A stretch of DNA of 33,159 bases, taken from positions 1-33,159 of the forward strand of contig JAAMPI010000530.1 in NCBI GenBank assembly GCA_013054445.1, in the 5' to 3' direction. The notes below the pieces were generated by a model. The model had not been told where the DNA came from. It did no database searches and saw only the letters and a program-made list of their open reading frames with translations. The DNA comes from Cudoniella acicularis. Taxonomy: Eukaryota; Ascomycota; Leotiomycetes; Helotiales; Helotiaceae. Every line of letters begins with the position of its first letter. Positions within the stretch are counted from its first letter, which is position 1. The position numbers and the translations under genes were made by a program. Below are positions 20,253 to 29,549 of this stretch, one piece after another.

Positions 20253-21333
20253 ATGGCCACAACCGACAGAAAAGTTGTGCTGGTAACCGGGTACGCATTT
20301 CCCTCCTCATCGCAGTTGCTATGCACGTGTTGATGGCATATCATTCGCAGCTGCGCTCCAGGTGGAATTGGCAATGCTCTCGCGAGGGAATTCCATTCGA
20401 AAGGTTTGCCATTCCTCTGGGTCTATAGCAAACGCTAACTCGCGAATCTTCAACAGGATGCCACGTTGTAGCAACGGCACGCAAGAGCTCCGATATCAGT
20501 GACCTGGAAGAGGTCGGCATGTCGACTTTGAGTCTGGATGTTACGAATGCTGAGAGCATTTCTGCGGCGAAGAAAGCGGTTGAGGAGTTGGGTGGTGGGA
20601 GGCTAGATATTTTGGTTAACAATGCGTTTGTTTACCCCTGCTTCTCCCTCAGATCGTGAAACATGAAGTACTGACGTCTGCCATTTATTGAATTTCAGGG
20701 GCAGGAACCTCACTCTCCCCGCTCTCGATGCGCCGATCGACGAAGCGCGCCTTACGTTCGAGACCAATTTCTTCGCTGTGCATGCCCTGACGCAGACGTT
20801 TACGCCGCTTCTGATTGCTACTGCTGCTTCTTCGACTTCCAGTTCTGGGAATGGAGCGTTGATTGTTAATATTGGGAGTGTCGCGGCTTATATACCTTAT
20901 GTTTTTGGTGCCATATACAATGCTTCCAAGGCAGCGTTGCACGCATACTCCAATACGCTGCGATTGGAACTTGAGCCGTACAATGTCGGTGTCATGGTTG
21001 TGGTTACCGGTGGTGTTAAAAGCAGGATTGCGAGGACGAAGAGGGAATTGCCGGAGGGAAGTCTGTATGAAGGTGTGAGGAGTGAGTTTGAATGGCGGGT
21101 GGGTCATAGTCAGGTTGGGGCAATGGACACAACGGAGTATGCGAGAGGAGTAGTGGGCGAAGCATTGAAGAGGGGGATGAGCAGGAAGTGGTATTGGAGA
21201 GGACATAAAACCAGGTTGATTTTTTTTTGCTTGGACATGGGTTGGGAGTTGGGTGTTTGATTTGGTGTTGCCGAGGATGTTTGGGCTGGTGAGGTTGAAG
21301 GGGTTGGTTAGGGGGTTGAGGAAGAGTCAGTGA
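20253..21333 (+). CDS. Short-chain dehydrogenase/reductase, AYR1-like (one homopolymer frameshift)
   Basis: Four exons (20253-20290, 20351-20403, 20457-20625, 20699-21333) encode a classical SDR: the NAD(P)-binding TGCAPGGIG at residues 12-20, NNAG at 85-88, and catalytic Ser147 (NIGS), Tyr160 and Lys164 (YNASK). The blocks FETNFFAVHALTQTFTPLLI and VVTGGVKSRIARTKRELPEG resemble the fungal 1-acyldihydroxyacetone-phosphate reductase (AYR1) group, which acts in lipid synthesis at the ER or lipid droplet. Substrate assignment is tentative. The T9 run at 21220-21228 breaks the frame near the C-terminus: as written, the product ends early at 21258-21260. With one T fewer the exons sum to 894 nt (297 residues) and the tail reads FDLVLPRMFGLVRLKG, which fits the family. 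I treat this as a likely base-call error in an intact gene. Confidence 0.8.
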
Positions 21334-21969
21334 AGTGAGGATAGAAAAGATTTTAAAGAAGGGATTGGGACGAAATAAATCCCTACCCAAGGTGAATTGT
21401 ATTGTATGTATAAATCCTGCTTCTTCGACGCTTCTCTTCGGCGCATCTCCTCCTTTTCATTTTGCCAAAGCTCTCTAAGTCCAGTCTCCTCTCCGTCCTC
21501 CATGTCTCTCCCCGAAATTCTGCAGTCGTGGTACTCATCTTCAAAAAAATAACCCGTTTCGGGATCCTTCTTCTCCCTCAGTCTCGCTTACCAGCGGATA
21601 GCCTTGAAGTTGACTGGTCGATTGATTCCATCTATGTCAGATTATATAAAGGATCACGCACCTCATCCTTGCCAATCGAAATAGTTGGACGATGCTGTTG
21701 ATCCATTCTACGCCACCCAACAACGCCTTGTTGCAATATTTGCCTGATGGCATATGCCAACTTGACGGCATAAAACTCCAATTGGCTAGAAAGTACGTGT
21801 TCCCTCGTAGTGCCAGTCTATGCGTATAAACAGCGACTGATTAAAAATGATTTTCAATAACAGGAAATTTACAAGTGGCCGGTAGGAGTATGTAACACAT
21901 AAATTTGATGCGGGAACCGGGTCGTCTCTGAACTGCGCTCTAAAGTGCCTTGGTGAGGTACCGTTTGAC
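21334..21969. other. Intergenic region, no gene recognised
   Basis: This lies between the 3' end of the dehydrogenase gene (plus) and the 3' end of the small minus-strand gene. Short open frames (for example 21462-21701) lack recognisable content. Confidence 0.4.
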
Positions 21970-22300
21970 TCACGAGGCGGGGCCAGAAATAATATCCCTT
22001 ATTGAGGTCGAATTTATCCATGTGTAATCCTTAAAAGTTACTTGTAAGTCAGCATGGCTGCGTTGGATACCATGTGAAATAATTTCACGTGCAACCACAT
22101 ACCATCCATGGCTCGTAAGTTTTCCAACCTTCTTTCAAAAAGCGTTGTTCGTACGAAATTTCAAACTGTGGATTTTCTTCTAGATCTCTTTTTGTAAATT
22201 CAATTCCTATTTGCACAACTGCTGTATCATTATTGTATATCCATCGATTGTCTAATTTGTCTTTCAGGTACCAGCCTCGGTCATCCTCAACAAAGTTCAT
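21970..22300 (-). CDS. Small two-exon hypothetical protein, 85 residues
   Basis: An ATG at 22298-22300 opens exon 1 (22300-22103, 66 codons). A consensus intron follows (GTATGT donor at 22102, GCTGAC branch, TTTTAAG acceptor, ending at 22030). Exon 2 (22029-21970) adds 19 codons and a TGA. The lengths keep phase (258 nt). The product is hydrophilic and rich in Trp, Tyr, Asp and Glu (RGWYLKDKLDNRWIYNND), with no signal peptide or membrane span. I do not recognise it. It is divergent from the P450 pseudogene, with 82 bases between the two ATGs. It may instead be a fragment of a larger gene. Confidence 0.4.
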
Positions 22301-22382
22301 CTACCGCCTTTTTGGACCGTTCGAAGGCAGAGAGGATTTACCTAGCAACACGTGCCCACCCGCCGCTCATAATCTATCCAAT

Positions 22383-23964
22383 ATGTTCGATACCAACACC
22401 ATTGGACCCGCGATTTTCTTGGGAGTGACGGTTGTACCAAGCCTCTACCTTCTCTTTTGGGGAGCTAACGAAATCCTCTACCGAATCGCGGCTCGAAAAG
22501 CTGGTTGCTCGATGCCAGTGAAATACTGGCATTGGGACCCCTTCCTAGGACTGGATCTGTTCATGAAAAGAATCAACGACATGAAAGCGGGCGACTCTAT
22601 AGCAACCGATCGAATTCTCCTGAAAAATAATGGCAAAGCAGTTCAAACAAACGCTTGGGGAATCAAGCAATACGTCACATCGGATCCTCTGAACGTCTAA
22701 ACAATACTTGCTACTCAAGTCGACAGATTTGGTTCAGCACCTATGAATCGTCCCATGTGTGCGCCGTTGGAGATGGGTTGTTTACAACAGATGGACATGC
22801 GTGGAAAAAATCCCGGCAAATGATCAATCCCGTCTTCGCAAGAGCACAGGTTTCAGAACTGTCTACTTTTGAGGTCCACCTAGCTCGAATGATAGTCCGA
22901 ATTCCAAAAGATGGATCGACCGTTGATATGCAACCGCTTTGCAAAATGCTATTCCTTGATAGCTCCACTGAGTTTATATTTGGTAAGTCAGCGAACTTTC
23001 TGTCGCCTGAAACAAACAGCCGTATTGCTCGAAGCCTCCCTAGCACATTCGATGAAGCTCTCACGGCAATGTTTTACACGATATATGCTCGGTAAATTCA
23101 AATTCCTCGCAGGTTCGGAAAAGAAATGCCTCAAAAAATGCGCCGAGGTCCACAAAGTCATTGACGGGTTCATCGACGAAGAAATTCTGCTCCAACCTTC
23201 CTCTGAGAATCTTCCAGATACAAAATCCACAGCTCCCTACAACTGTGTTCTTCTTAAGGAACTAGTCAAGACGACGGGCGATAGGCGCGTCATTTGAAAC
23301 GAGCTGATGAATGTTTTCTTCCCTGCTCGTGACACAGCAGCCATTCATGCTAGTAATGTTCTATTCATAGTTGCAAGACATCCAGCAGCATGGAACAAGA
23401 TACGAGCAGAAGTTCTGGGGATCGGGTCCCAGAAATTAACATTTGAACTCCTATAGTCATTAAAATACATCCAAGCCGTCATGAACGAAAGTAAGTGTCT
23501 ACTCCCCCGATTTAAAATTCAACTGCTTACGTACCTGTTGCAGCACTACGCCTGCACTCCCGGAAGGCGGAAGCTGGAAAACCTGTCTCACGCCCAGCAT
23601 CCTCCCCCATGGCGGCGGACCTTCCGGCAAAGAATCGATTCTCCTGCAAACAGGCGACCAAGTCCGCATGTCTTTCGCACCTCTACACACCGATCCTGAA
23701 ATTTGGGGGGACGATGCATTCGAGTTCCGGCCCGAGCGCTGGGAGAATCTCAAGCAAAGTTGGAATTTTATTCCTTTCATGGGAGGTCGTAGGATTTGTC
23801 TGGCGCAGCAGAATGTGCTTACGGATGTTGCTTGTATTCTTGTGAGGCTTTTGCTGCAGTTTAAGGCGCTGGAGAATAGAGACGGGTGTTTGAAGTATGT
23901 AGATAGGATTGTGTTTACTAGGGAGAGTAGGAATGGTTGTAAGGTTGCTTTTGTGTCTGCGTAG
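22383..23964 (+). pseudogene. CYP52-type cytochrome P450 pseudogene
   Basis: The remains follow a CYP52-like n-alkane/fatty-acid omega-hydroxylase end to end. An N-terminal membrane anchor starts at the ATG at 22383 (FLGVTVVPSLYLLFWG). Later blocks are NAWGIKQYVTSDPLNV, EVHLARMIVRIPKDGSTVD, FLDSSTEFIFGKS, the I-helix PARDTAAIHASN, the ExxR in NE-TLRL across an intron (23491-23543), and the heme-binding FIPFMGGRRICLAQQ. In-frame stops are TAA at 22698-22700, TGA at 23295-23297 and TAG at 23454-23456. Frameshifts lie near 22755-22775, 23085-23095 and 23558-23565. Comparison with the family suggests the first two stops replace Gln and Arg codons. The full length would be about 510 residues. The gene is clearly inactive as written. 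Confidence 0.88.
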
Positions 23965-24570
23965 GTAATCTTACTGTATATTAAAGACAGAAATCTTCTA
24001 TCTTCCTCATGACCAAAAGCGGACAACCATGTCGTTCGTCTCTTATATTATGTCAATATCCTTCGGGAACTGTGACACGCTCTCTTCTCTCTTAGTATCT
24101 GTTTTCGTCTCAGAAATATATATTAGGTTTGGACGGCATAGAAACTTGGGAAGGTTTTGTACAATGAAACAGTTGGTATCATTTCCACAGTTCTATCCCG
24201 CCATCCTTAAGTATGGTACAATTACTTTCCATCTTCGTCCTTTCTCGACGTCTCTTGTCACAATGCCCATTGGCCTACCCTCACCCCAGTATGATACAAA
24301 GAAAGCTGGCCGTCGGGCAACCTCATATTTCTCCTCCTCCCACCATTCAGGTCGTCATAAAAACACATTACCAAGATAAAATGTAGCAGTCAAGCTCACA
24401 AAACCCATATCTTATCCAAGGCTTCCCTCCTGCCTTCATCCTTCCCGCTTTCCCTCCACACCAATAGTAGTAACAGCGAAAACAAGCGCTAAAATGCGAA
24501 GACACGACGCAATCCCAAAAATATGCAACATTGCTCTATAACATCCAACCCATCACCAATACTAACACAC
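23965..24570. other. Intergenic region between convergent 3' ends
   Basis: This contains the 3' flanks of the P450 pseudogene (plus) and of erf2 (minus). The open frame at 24029-24379 has no recognisable content. I see nothing else. Confidence 0.45.
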
Positions 24571-26648
24571 TCAAGGTCTTGGGGTCATTGCCCTTAAGGT
24601 CGATGGACCTTGAAATCCTCTTTCTGCAGCGGGAACATTCTGCATCTCCATGGCCGGACCTCCAGTGCCTTGGAATTCTTTCTTTAGCGGTGCTGTGCGC
24701 TTTCCTTTCTTCTCGCCAAGTCGTTGATCGCCATCCTCGTATTTTCGTTTGAAGTTCAAGTAGGTAGGAGGTCGTGGCCGACAAAGGACGACAAACCAGT
24801 TCTTGATGAGATTTCCTTGAGTAAAAGGTCGATGGCGGTCTTTCTTGAGAAATTTGTGCGAATTGAGATATTCTCTTGTCGTTTCGCCACGGCCCATGAG
24901 GAAGAGATGGTAACCCATCAATGCAGCCGGATAAGGTGTGGCTAAAACACCATAAATGACCATTGCGAAGGGAACTCGAAAGTGGTCGATTGCCTCGCCG
25001 AATGAAATATTTTGCTGATCCATGTATACAATGATTTGAGCAAGACTCGAGCCGAGCAAGTACAAGCCCAACAGAGTACTAGCAGTAACGAAGGTAAAGA
25101 AGTACCGGTAATTCCGTCGGCCGACACAATTATTAAGCCAAACACAATGATGATCTTGTGTCTCGATACAATTATCGCATATTCGGCAATGATGACCGCG
25201 AGGTGGCCGCCAAATGTTGCAAGTTTTGCAATATTTAGTAGGCACTTCCATTGCAGCTGCACTAGATTGCGCAGACTTAATCATTGTCCAGTCATTCATC
25301 GATGGCCCCAAAGTCAACGGGTCTTCATTCTCGTCATGCGGTGGCATTGGGTGCAGATTTCGGGGGAGAATCTAAGACAGTAAGTAGGTGAGATTTTGGA
25401 GGAGTGTGGTGACATACCCCTGGATCAGAAGCCGAGGCATGAATAAACGAAGACATGCAGATATAGAAGATATACGCAAATACAATAGGTATCGCTGGCG
25501 AAATATTATGCCACAACCAGGACGCAGAAAATACATAGAAAAAAACCCCAGGCATGACAACAAAACTCCCTGTGGCTATGTTGATAGGTTTGTGTCGAGT
25601 GTTCTGCAACCGACCTCCCCAACAGAATACAGTGTTGCCAGTAAAGTATTGGTAATTACTCCCAAGCTTCTTCTTGGGGATTGGTTTAGGCGCATCAACA
25701 GGTGTCAAACCTGGAGAAGATGCCACTGAAGATAATTTTTCCCTCCCTTGCGTACTTCGATTGGCGGTGTTGGATTCCACATCCCCCCCTGGTAGGTAGC
25801 AAGAAGCTAGAACGGAAAGATCTTGGAGATTTGGATGGAGTAGGGAGATTTCCACCGTTCTTGTAGCTTTTATCGATGTTCAAACTCAAGCCCTTGTTAT
25901 TGACAGGATTCCGCTGAAGTGGTCGAACGCTTTCCGAAAGACTACCAGTTGGATGATGGCCATGAGTCGGACTCGTGTTCGCCGTCACTCTCTCAGCGGT
26001 TTCCTGCTCCGTCATCTCTGTCCCTCGCGATGGCGGCGGCGGTCCTTCTCCTTCGTGTACGCTGTGTCCTTGCTTGATAGTCTTGTTCGAATTCACGCTG
26101 TGCCTGGCCACACTGCTCCCGCCTTCTGCAGACCCATCCTCGCTTTGGCGCCCCATCACGGCTGGCCGGGAACTTCTTTGCGCTTGTAGCCTCTGGGAGC
26201 TCATCGGACGGAAGAAGGCATGGGAGGTAAGGGAAGGTACATGAGTGCGGCTGGAGCTCTGAGGTCGGGGACCGGTTGAACCAGAAATACTGCCCACTGT
26301 GCTCCCCCTTTGTATAGTATTCCCAGGTCCATACCCTCTTCTCGACGGGGGGGATTGCCCCCAGGCGCCTCGTTGCGACGAAACCCCCGTCATGGCAGTA
26401 TTCGGTCGCGATGCTCCATCTCCAGTCGTATGTGTACTGCGCCGTTGACCCGGTGTTTGTGCGGCTGATCGACCAGTTGGGTCTGCCGCATACTCTCCTC
26501 CATCATCTGAGGCTATATCTGTCATCCGCGACGACAATATACTTGCAACATCGCCTGCCTCGGACCGAGCAACTTGTGGGTTCGGGAAGGTATCCATATC
26601 CGTATCTGGAGAGCGCGGCTGCGTTGCTGAAGTGTCTTGAGACGCCAT
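24571..26648 (-). CDS. erf2: Palmitoyltransferase Erf2, DHHC family (one homopolymer frameshift)
   Basis: Exon 1 runs 26648-25418, a 46-nt intron follows (25417-25372, GTATGT donor, TTAG acceptor), and exon 2 is 25371-24571. The long N-terminus (about 290 residues) is disordered and Ser/Pro/Gln-rich. KKKLGSNYQYFTGNTVFCWG and two membrane segments follow. The cysteine-rich domain starts at KYCKTCNIWRPPRGHHCRIC and has DHHC at about residues 483-486. Two more membrane segments, the TTxE motif (GRGETTREY) and RHRPFTQGNLIKNWFVVLCR complete a typical fungal Erf2. It S-acylates Ras and other proteins at the ER/Golgi with its partner Erf4 (Shr5). Exon 1 breaks at a run of seven G on the coding strand (C7 at 25783-25789). 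One G fewer gives 2031 nt (676 residues) and an open frame, so a base-call error is likely. Confidence 0.92.
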
Positions 26649-27655
26649 CGTGGCCCTGAAATTCGACCTCCTCTTCCTAGTAGTTTATTTTCTTCTCATA
26701 CCCTTCATCCCTAGACCTAGTAGTACGAAAAAGAAGTGGTGGTTTGGGGTGCCCGAGTCGTGACTTAGCGCGTTGAATGGGAAATTAAATCGTAATAAGA
26801 GCCAGAGAGACGCGGGAGAAGAAGCGCGACGTGATGTGATGTGATGAATGAAGCGGATAATTAATGGCCACGGTAGAGGACTGTAAGGAGTGTATGATTC
26901 TAGATCTGGCTGATGTTGCTGAAGGAAAAGTCCCGAGAAGCTAGATTTCTGCGTTTGGCAAAGGGGGCGCTGTGACGTCCAAGCGCTGCCTCTCTAGATC
27001 TCTCCCGACAAGCTGGTTCTTGATTAGGGTGAGGAAGCATGGATTAGAGATTGATTCTTATGTATTGGGTAATGCATAAACGAGTATAATTTGCAAGTCG
27101 CAACAAGAGGACGGGGTGTGGTTTTCATCTGGGTTTGGGATTATGCAGGTACAGAGGGGGCCATTTCAGGAGATTTTGGGTTTGTTGGAGAAGACGATTG
27201 CGATCGTGCGGGAGGCCATCCTCCGGATCCTGTAGAACAGATAAGGCCGACTACTGGCTCTCATCCCCTCCCAAGCCTGAAAGTTTTGGAAGTGAGATAG
27301 TATCTCATGAAGCTAATTTACAGAATTAACGTGGATTGAACCTACAACACTAGAGGTTTTGTAGTTTCGTACTTGTACCTCGACCTAAAAAAAACTCCCC
27401 GAATGCCATGATTTCAAGGCAGAAGTTAGGCATCCACAGAGTCTTCGAAGTTCCAAGGTTCCAGGGTTCACGATTAAGCTGACTCAGCTTTCAGTCACGT
27501 GTACCTGCTGACTTTGGCGGGAAGTCGGAACTAATCCAAACTGGTCTGAACTTTGCCGAGCAACTTCAAATCATCGAACCACTTCAAGCTCTCCCTTCAC
27601 CACCCATACCCATTCGAACTTCGAACGAAACCACGAAATTCAAATATACCACAAC
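26649..27655. other. Divergent promoter region between erf2 and the small membrane-protein gene
   Basis: The 1007-base spacer separates two divergent start codons. It holds a CACGTG near 27497-27502 and a TTTGGCGGGAA element near 27513-27523. C/A-rich leader sequence runs from about 27580 to 27655. The open frames at 27091-27329 have no recognisable content. Confidence 0.45.
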
Positions 27656-28344
27656 ATGTCAGCAGCAACAGGGAGAGCGGCGGCTGCCGCCTCGAAGAAG
27701 GTTGAAAGCCACGTCCTGCAAAAGGGCGCAAAGAGAGATCCAGAGCTCTATGTATGTGCACATCGTTCGTCGCATCTCTTTAAAGAAGTGCTAGTCGTTT
27801 CCAATCAATTCAGAAGCTGACGAGTTGCTCTCTTCCTAGGTTCTCATGGCCGTCATGTCGGGTGCTTTCGGTCTCGCAGGATTCTACTTCGGTATTTATT
27901 TGCCCTCCACTCTACAATCGACATTCGAACCTAATTGACAATAACTTTCAGGTCGCAAGCCTACTTCTGCTACATCCGAGGCTAAGGTCAACGTAGCGGC
28001 TGGCAGCATGCCATGGCAGGTAGAGAGCACCAAAGGTGATGCTGCTCGGGAAGAATTCAAATACAAATACCACCCAGGAGGAGACCCGAAGAACCCTCCG
28101 AAGGATGCTCCTAGCGCTCTCCACAGCGTGATTGTGCCTAACGTCAACCTTCCCAAGGTACGATTTCCCTATATCAATTCCTAGTTTTGCCCAATAGCGG
28201 GGTATGCGAATGGTGTGAGGGAAGCCATGCAGCACATGCGCAGGAACAGCAAGAAAGGGATAATGGGACAAGGCATACAACTAACCTTTATTCAATTAGG
28301 AATTGCATGAAAAGTACAATAAATGGGGCAAAGACGGATACTAG
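27656..28344 (+). CDS. Small conserved single-span membrane protein
   Basis: Four exons (27656-27751, 27840-27891, 27952-28157, 28300-28344) sum to 399 nt, or 132 residues, with all phases matching. An Ala/Lys-rich basic N-terminus (AAAAASKKVESHVLQKGAKR) precedes one hydrophobic segment (VLMAVMSGAFGLAGFYFG, about residues 33-50). A polar tail follows, with SMPWQV and YKYHPGGDPKNPPKDAPSAL and ending KELHEKYNKWGKDGY. The basic N-terminus, single span and size resemble small mitochondrial inner-membrane proteins of ascomycetes. I cannot name it, and that location is an inference. The last exon encodes only 14 residues. Confidence 0.72.
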
Positions 28345-29549
28345 ATTGTGAAAGAAGGTGGTCTGAGCCGAGGTTGCGGAGTTGAGAGATCCCTATTGTA
28401 GATATTTTAGAATGGGAGCTGTATTTTATGTTTCAACTAAGTTGATACTTCCGCCCATAAATCGCCGCAGCAATTGTGAGATTCAAAGGTTGCATAGGTG
28501 TTCGTTTTCTGCTGCAATTGGGTAGATGAGCTGTGCCATGTCTGCTAAGTGTGGTCACCAGACTCTTTACTGTCTTGACCCTCTTTGAAGGAATATTGTT
28601 TTAAAGAGACGAAATACAATATAATGCCTTGGTACAATTGTCTCCAATACCTCATGGTAGATGCATTGTAAACATCTAATAACCTGGCATTGAAACACTG
28701 GATGGAAACCAAGAGCACGTGTTTTCAGCCTCATCCTGAAACTTCTTGGCGCTCCTCCGTGCGGTTAGTGCCTTATTGGAACCAGGTGTTTCTAAATTGG
28801 GATGCCAGATTTATGTCTGATCTCAAAAAAAAAAAAGGCATTTTATAAGATTGTCGAGTCTAATATTAATTTACCTAGATTTTTAATCTTATAGAGGAAA
28901 TAACACCATTCGTACTTTTTAAAAAAAAAGGAGGAAGATAGCAAGTTGTTAACTTGTGAAGCTAAGAAACTGGTGACGCATCAGGTGGCCTTGGTGAGCT
29001 GAAGGCCTCATGTTGGGTCGTTAAAGCGGCATACTTTTGGGGGCAAGCAGAATAAGCGTATGTAAATTGCAAATAGCCACAAATGTTAAAGACTTTAGGT
29101 ATGATAAAAATGCTAAAGAATCTGTATGGTAATTTGGTTCCATAGTATAAATTTATCAATTTAAATCCATATATTTGTAGCTTTTTCATGCCACAATATG
29201 TGCAGCCATCTCAGTTTGAAGTTATGGGGCTACTGTGCCGCTTTAGTACCAGGGCACAGCTCTCAGCCGGACGATCTGGCTTGATGCGATTAAAGGGATG
29301 CGCGTACTCCAAGAATAATTTCTCCCCTTTCAACACGACAGCCTCCGCAACCTTTCTTCAATTCCTCCATTTCAATGCATCACCTTTAATATCCGCGCGA
29401 TTTCTTACTTTCGTTTGAGGATTGCGATCATAACAGGGGCTTGGTGCGATCTTCAGGAGTAGCGTGGGCTGTGAAAGCTCTGGGTTACTGTCAAACAGTG
29501 GTGTGCTCTCCTTCAGCCTCCTCGTCCTCCCATCGAATATTTGGCAGTC
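28345..29549. other. AT-rich intergenic region upstream of pmt1
   Basis: The stretch 28800-29180 is strongly AT-rich with A10-A12 runs (about 28825 and 28921). It contains a minus-strand open frame (28962-29189) of biased composition that might be a relic of a repeated element, but nothing identifies it. From about 29330 to 29549 the sequence resembles the promoter and leader of pmt1. Confidence 0.4.

Noticed and set aside
27325..27400. A GGTTCAATCC box-B-like motif on the minus strand suggested a tRNA gene.
   Set aside because: The flanking bases do not form a T-stem, and no acceptor or anticodon stem could be paired around it.
18385..27655. A biosynthetic gene cluster (dehydrogenase plus P450 near a putative regulator).
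   Set aside because: No backbone synthase or transporter is present, the P450 is a CYP52-type pseudogene, the dehydrogenase is AYR1-like lipid metabolism, and Erf2 is a housekeeping gene.
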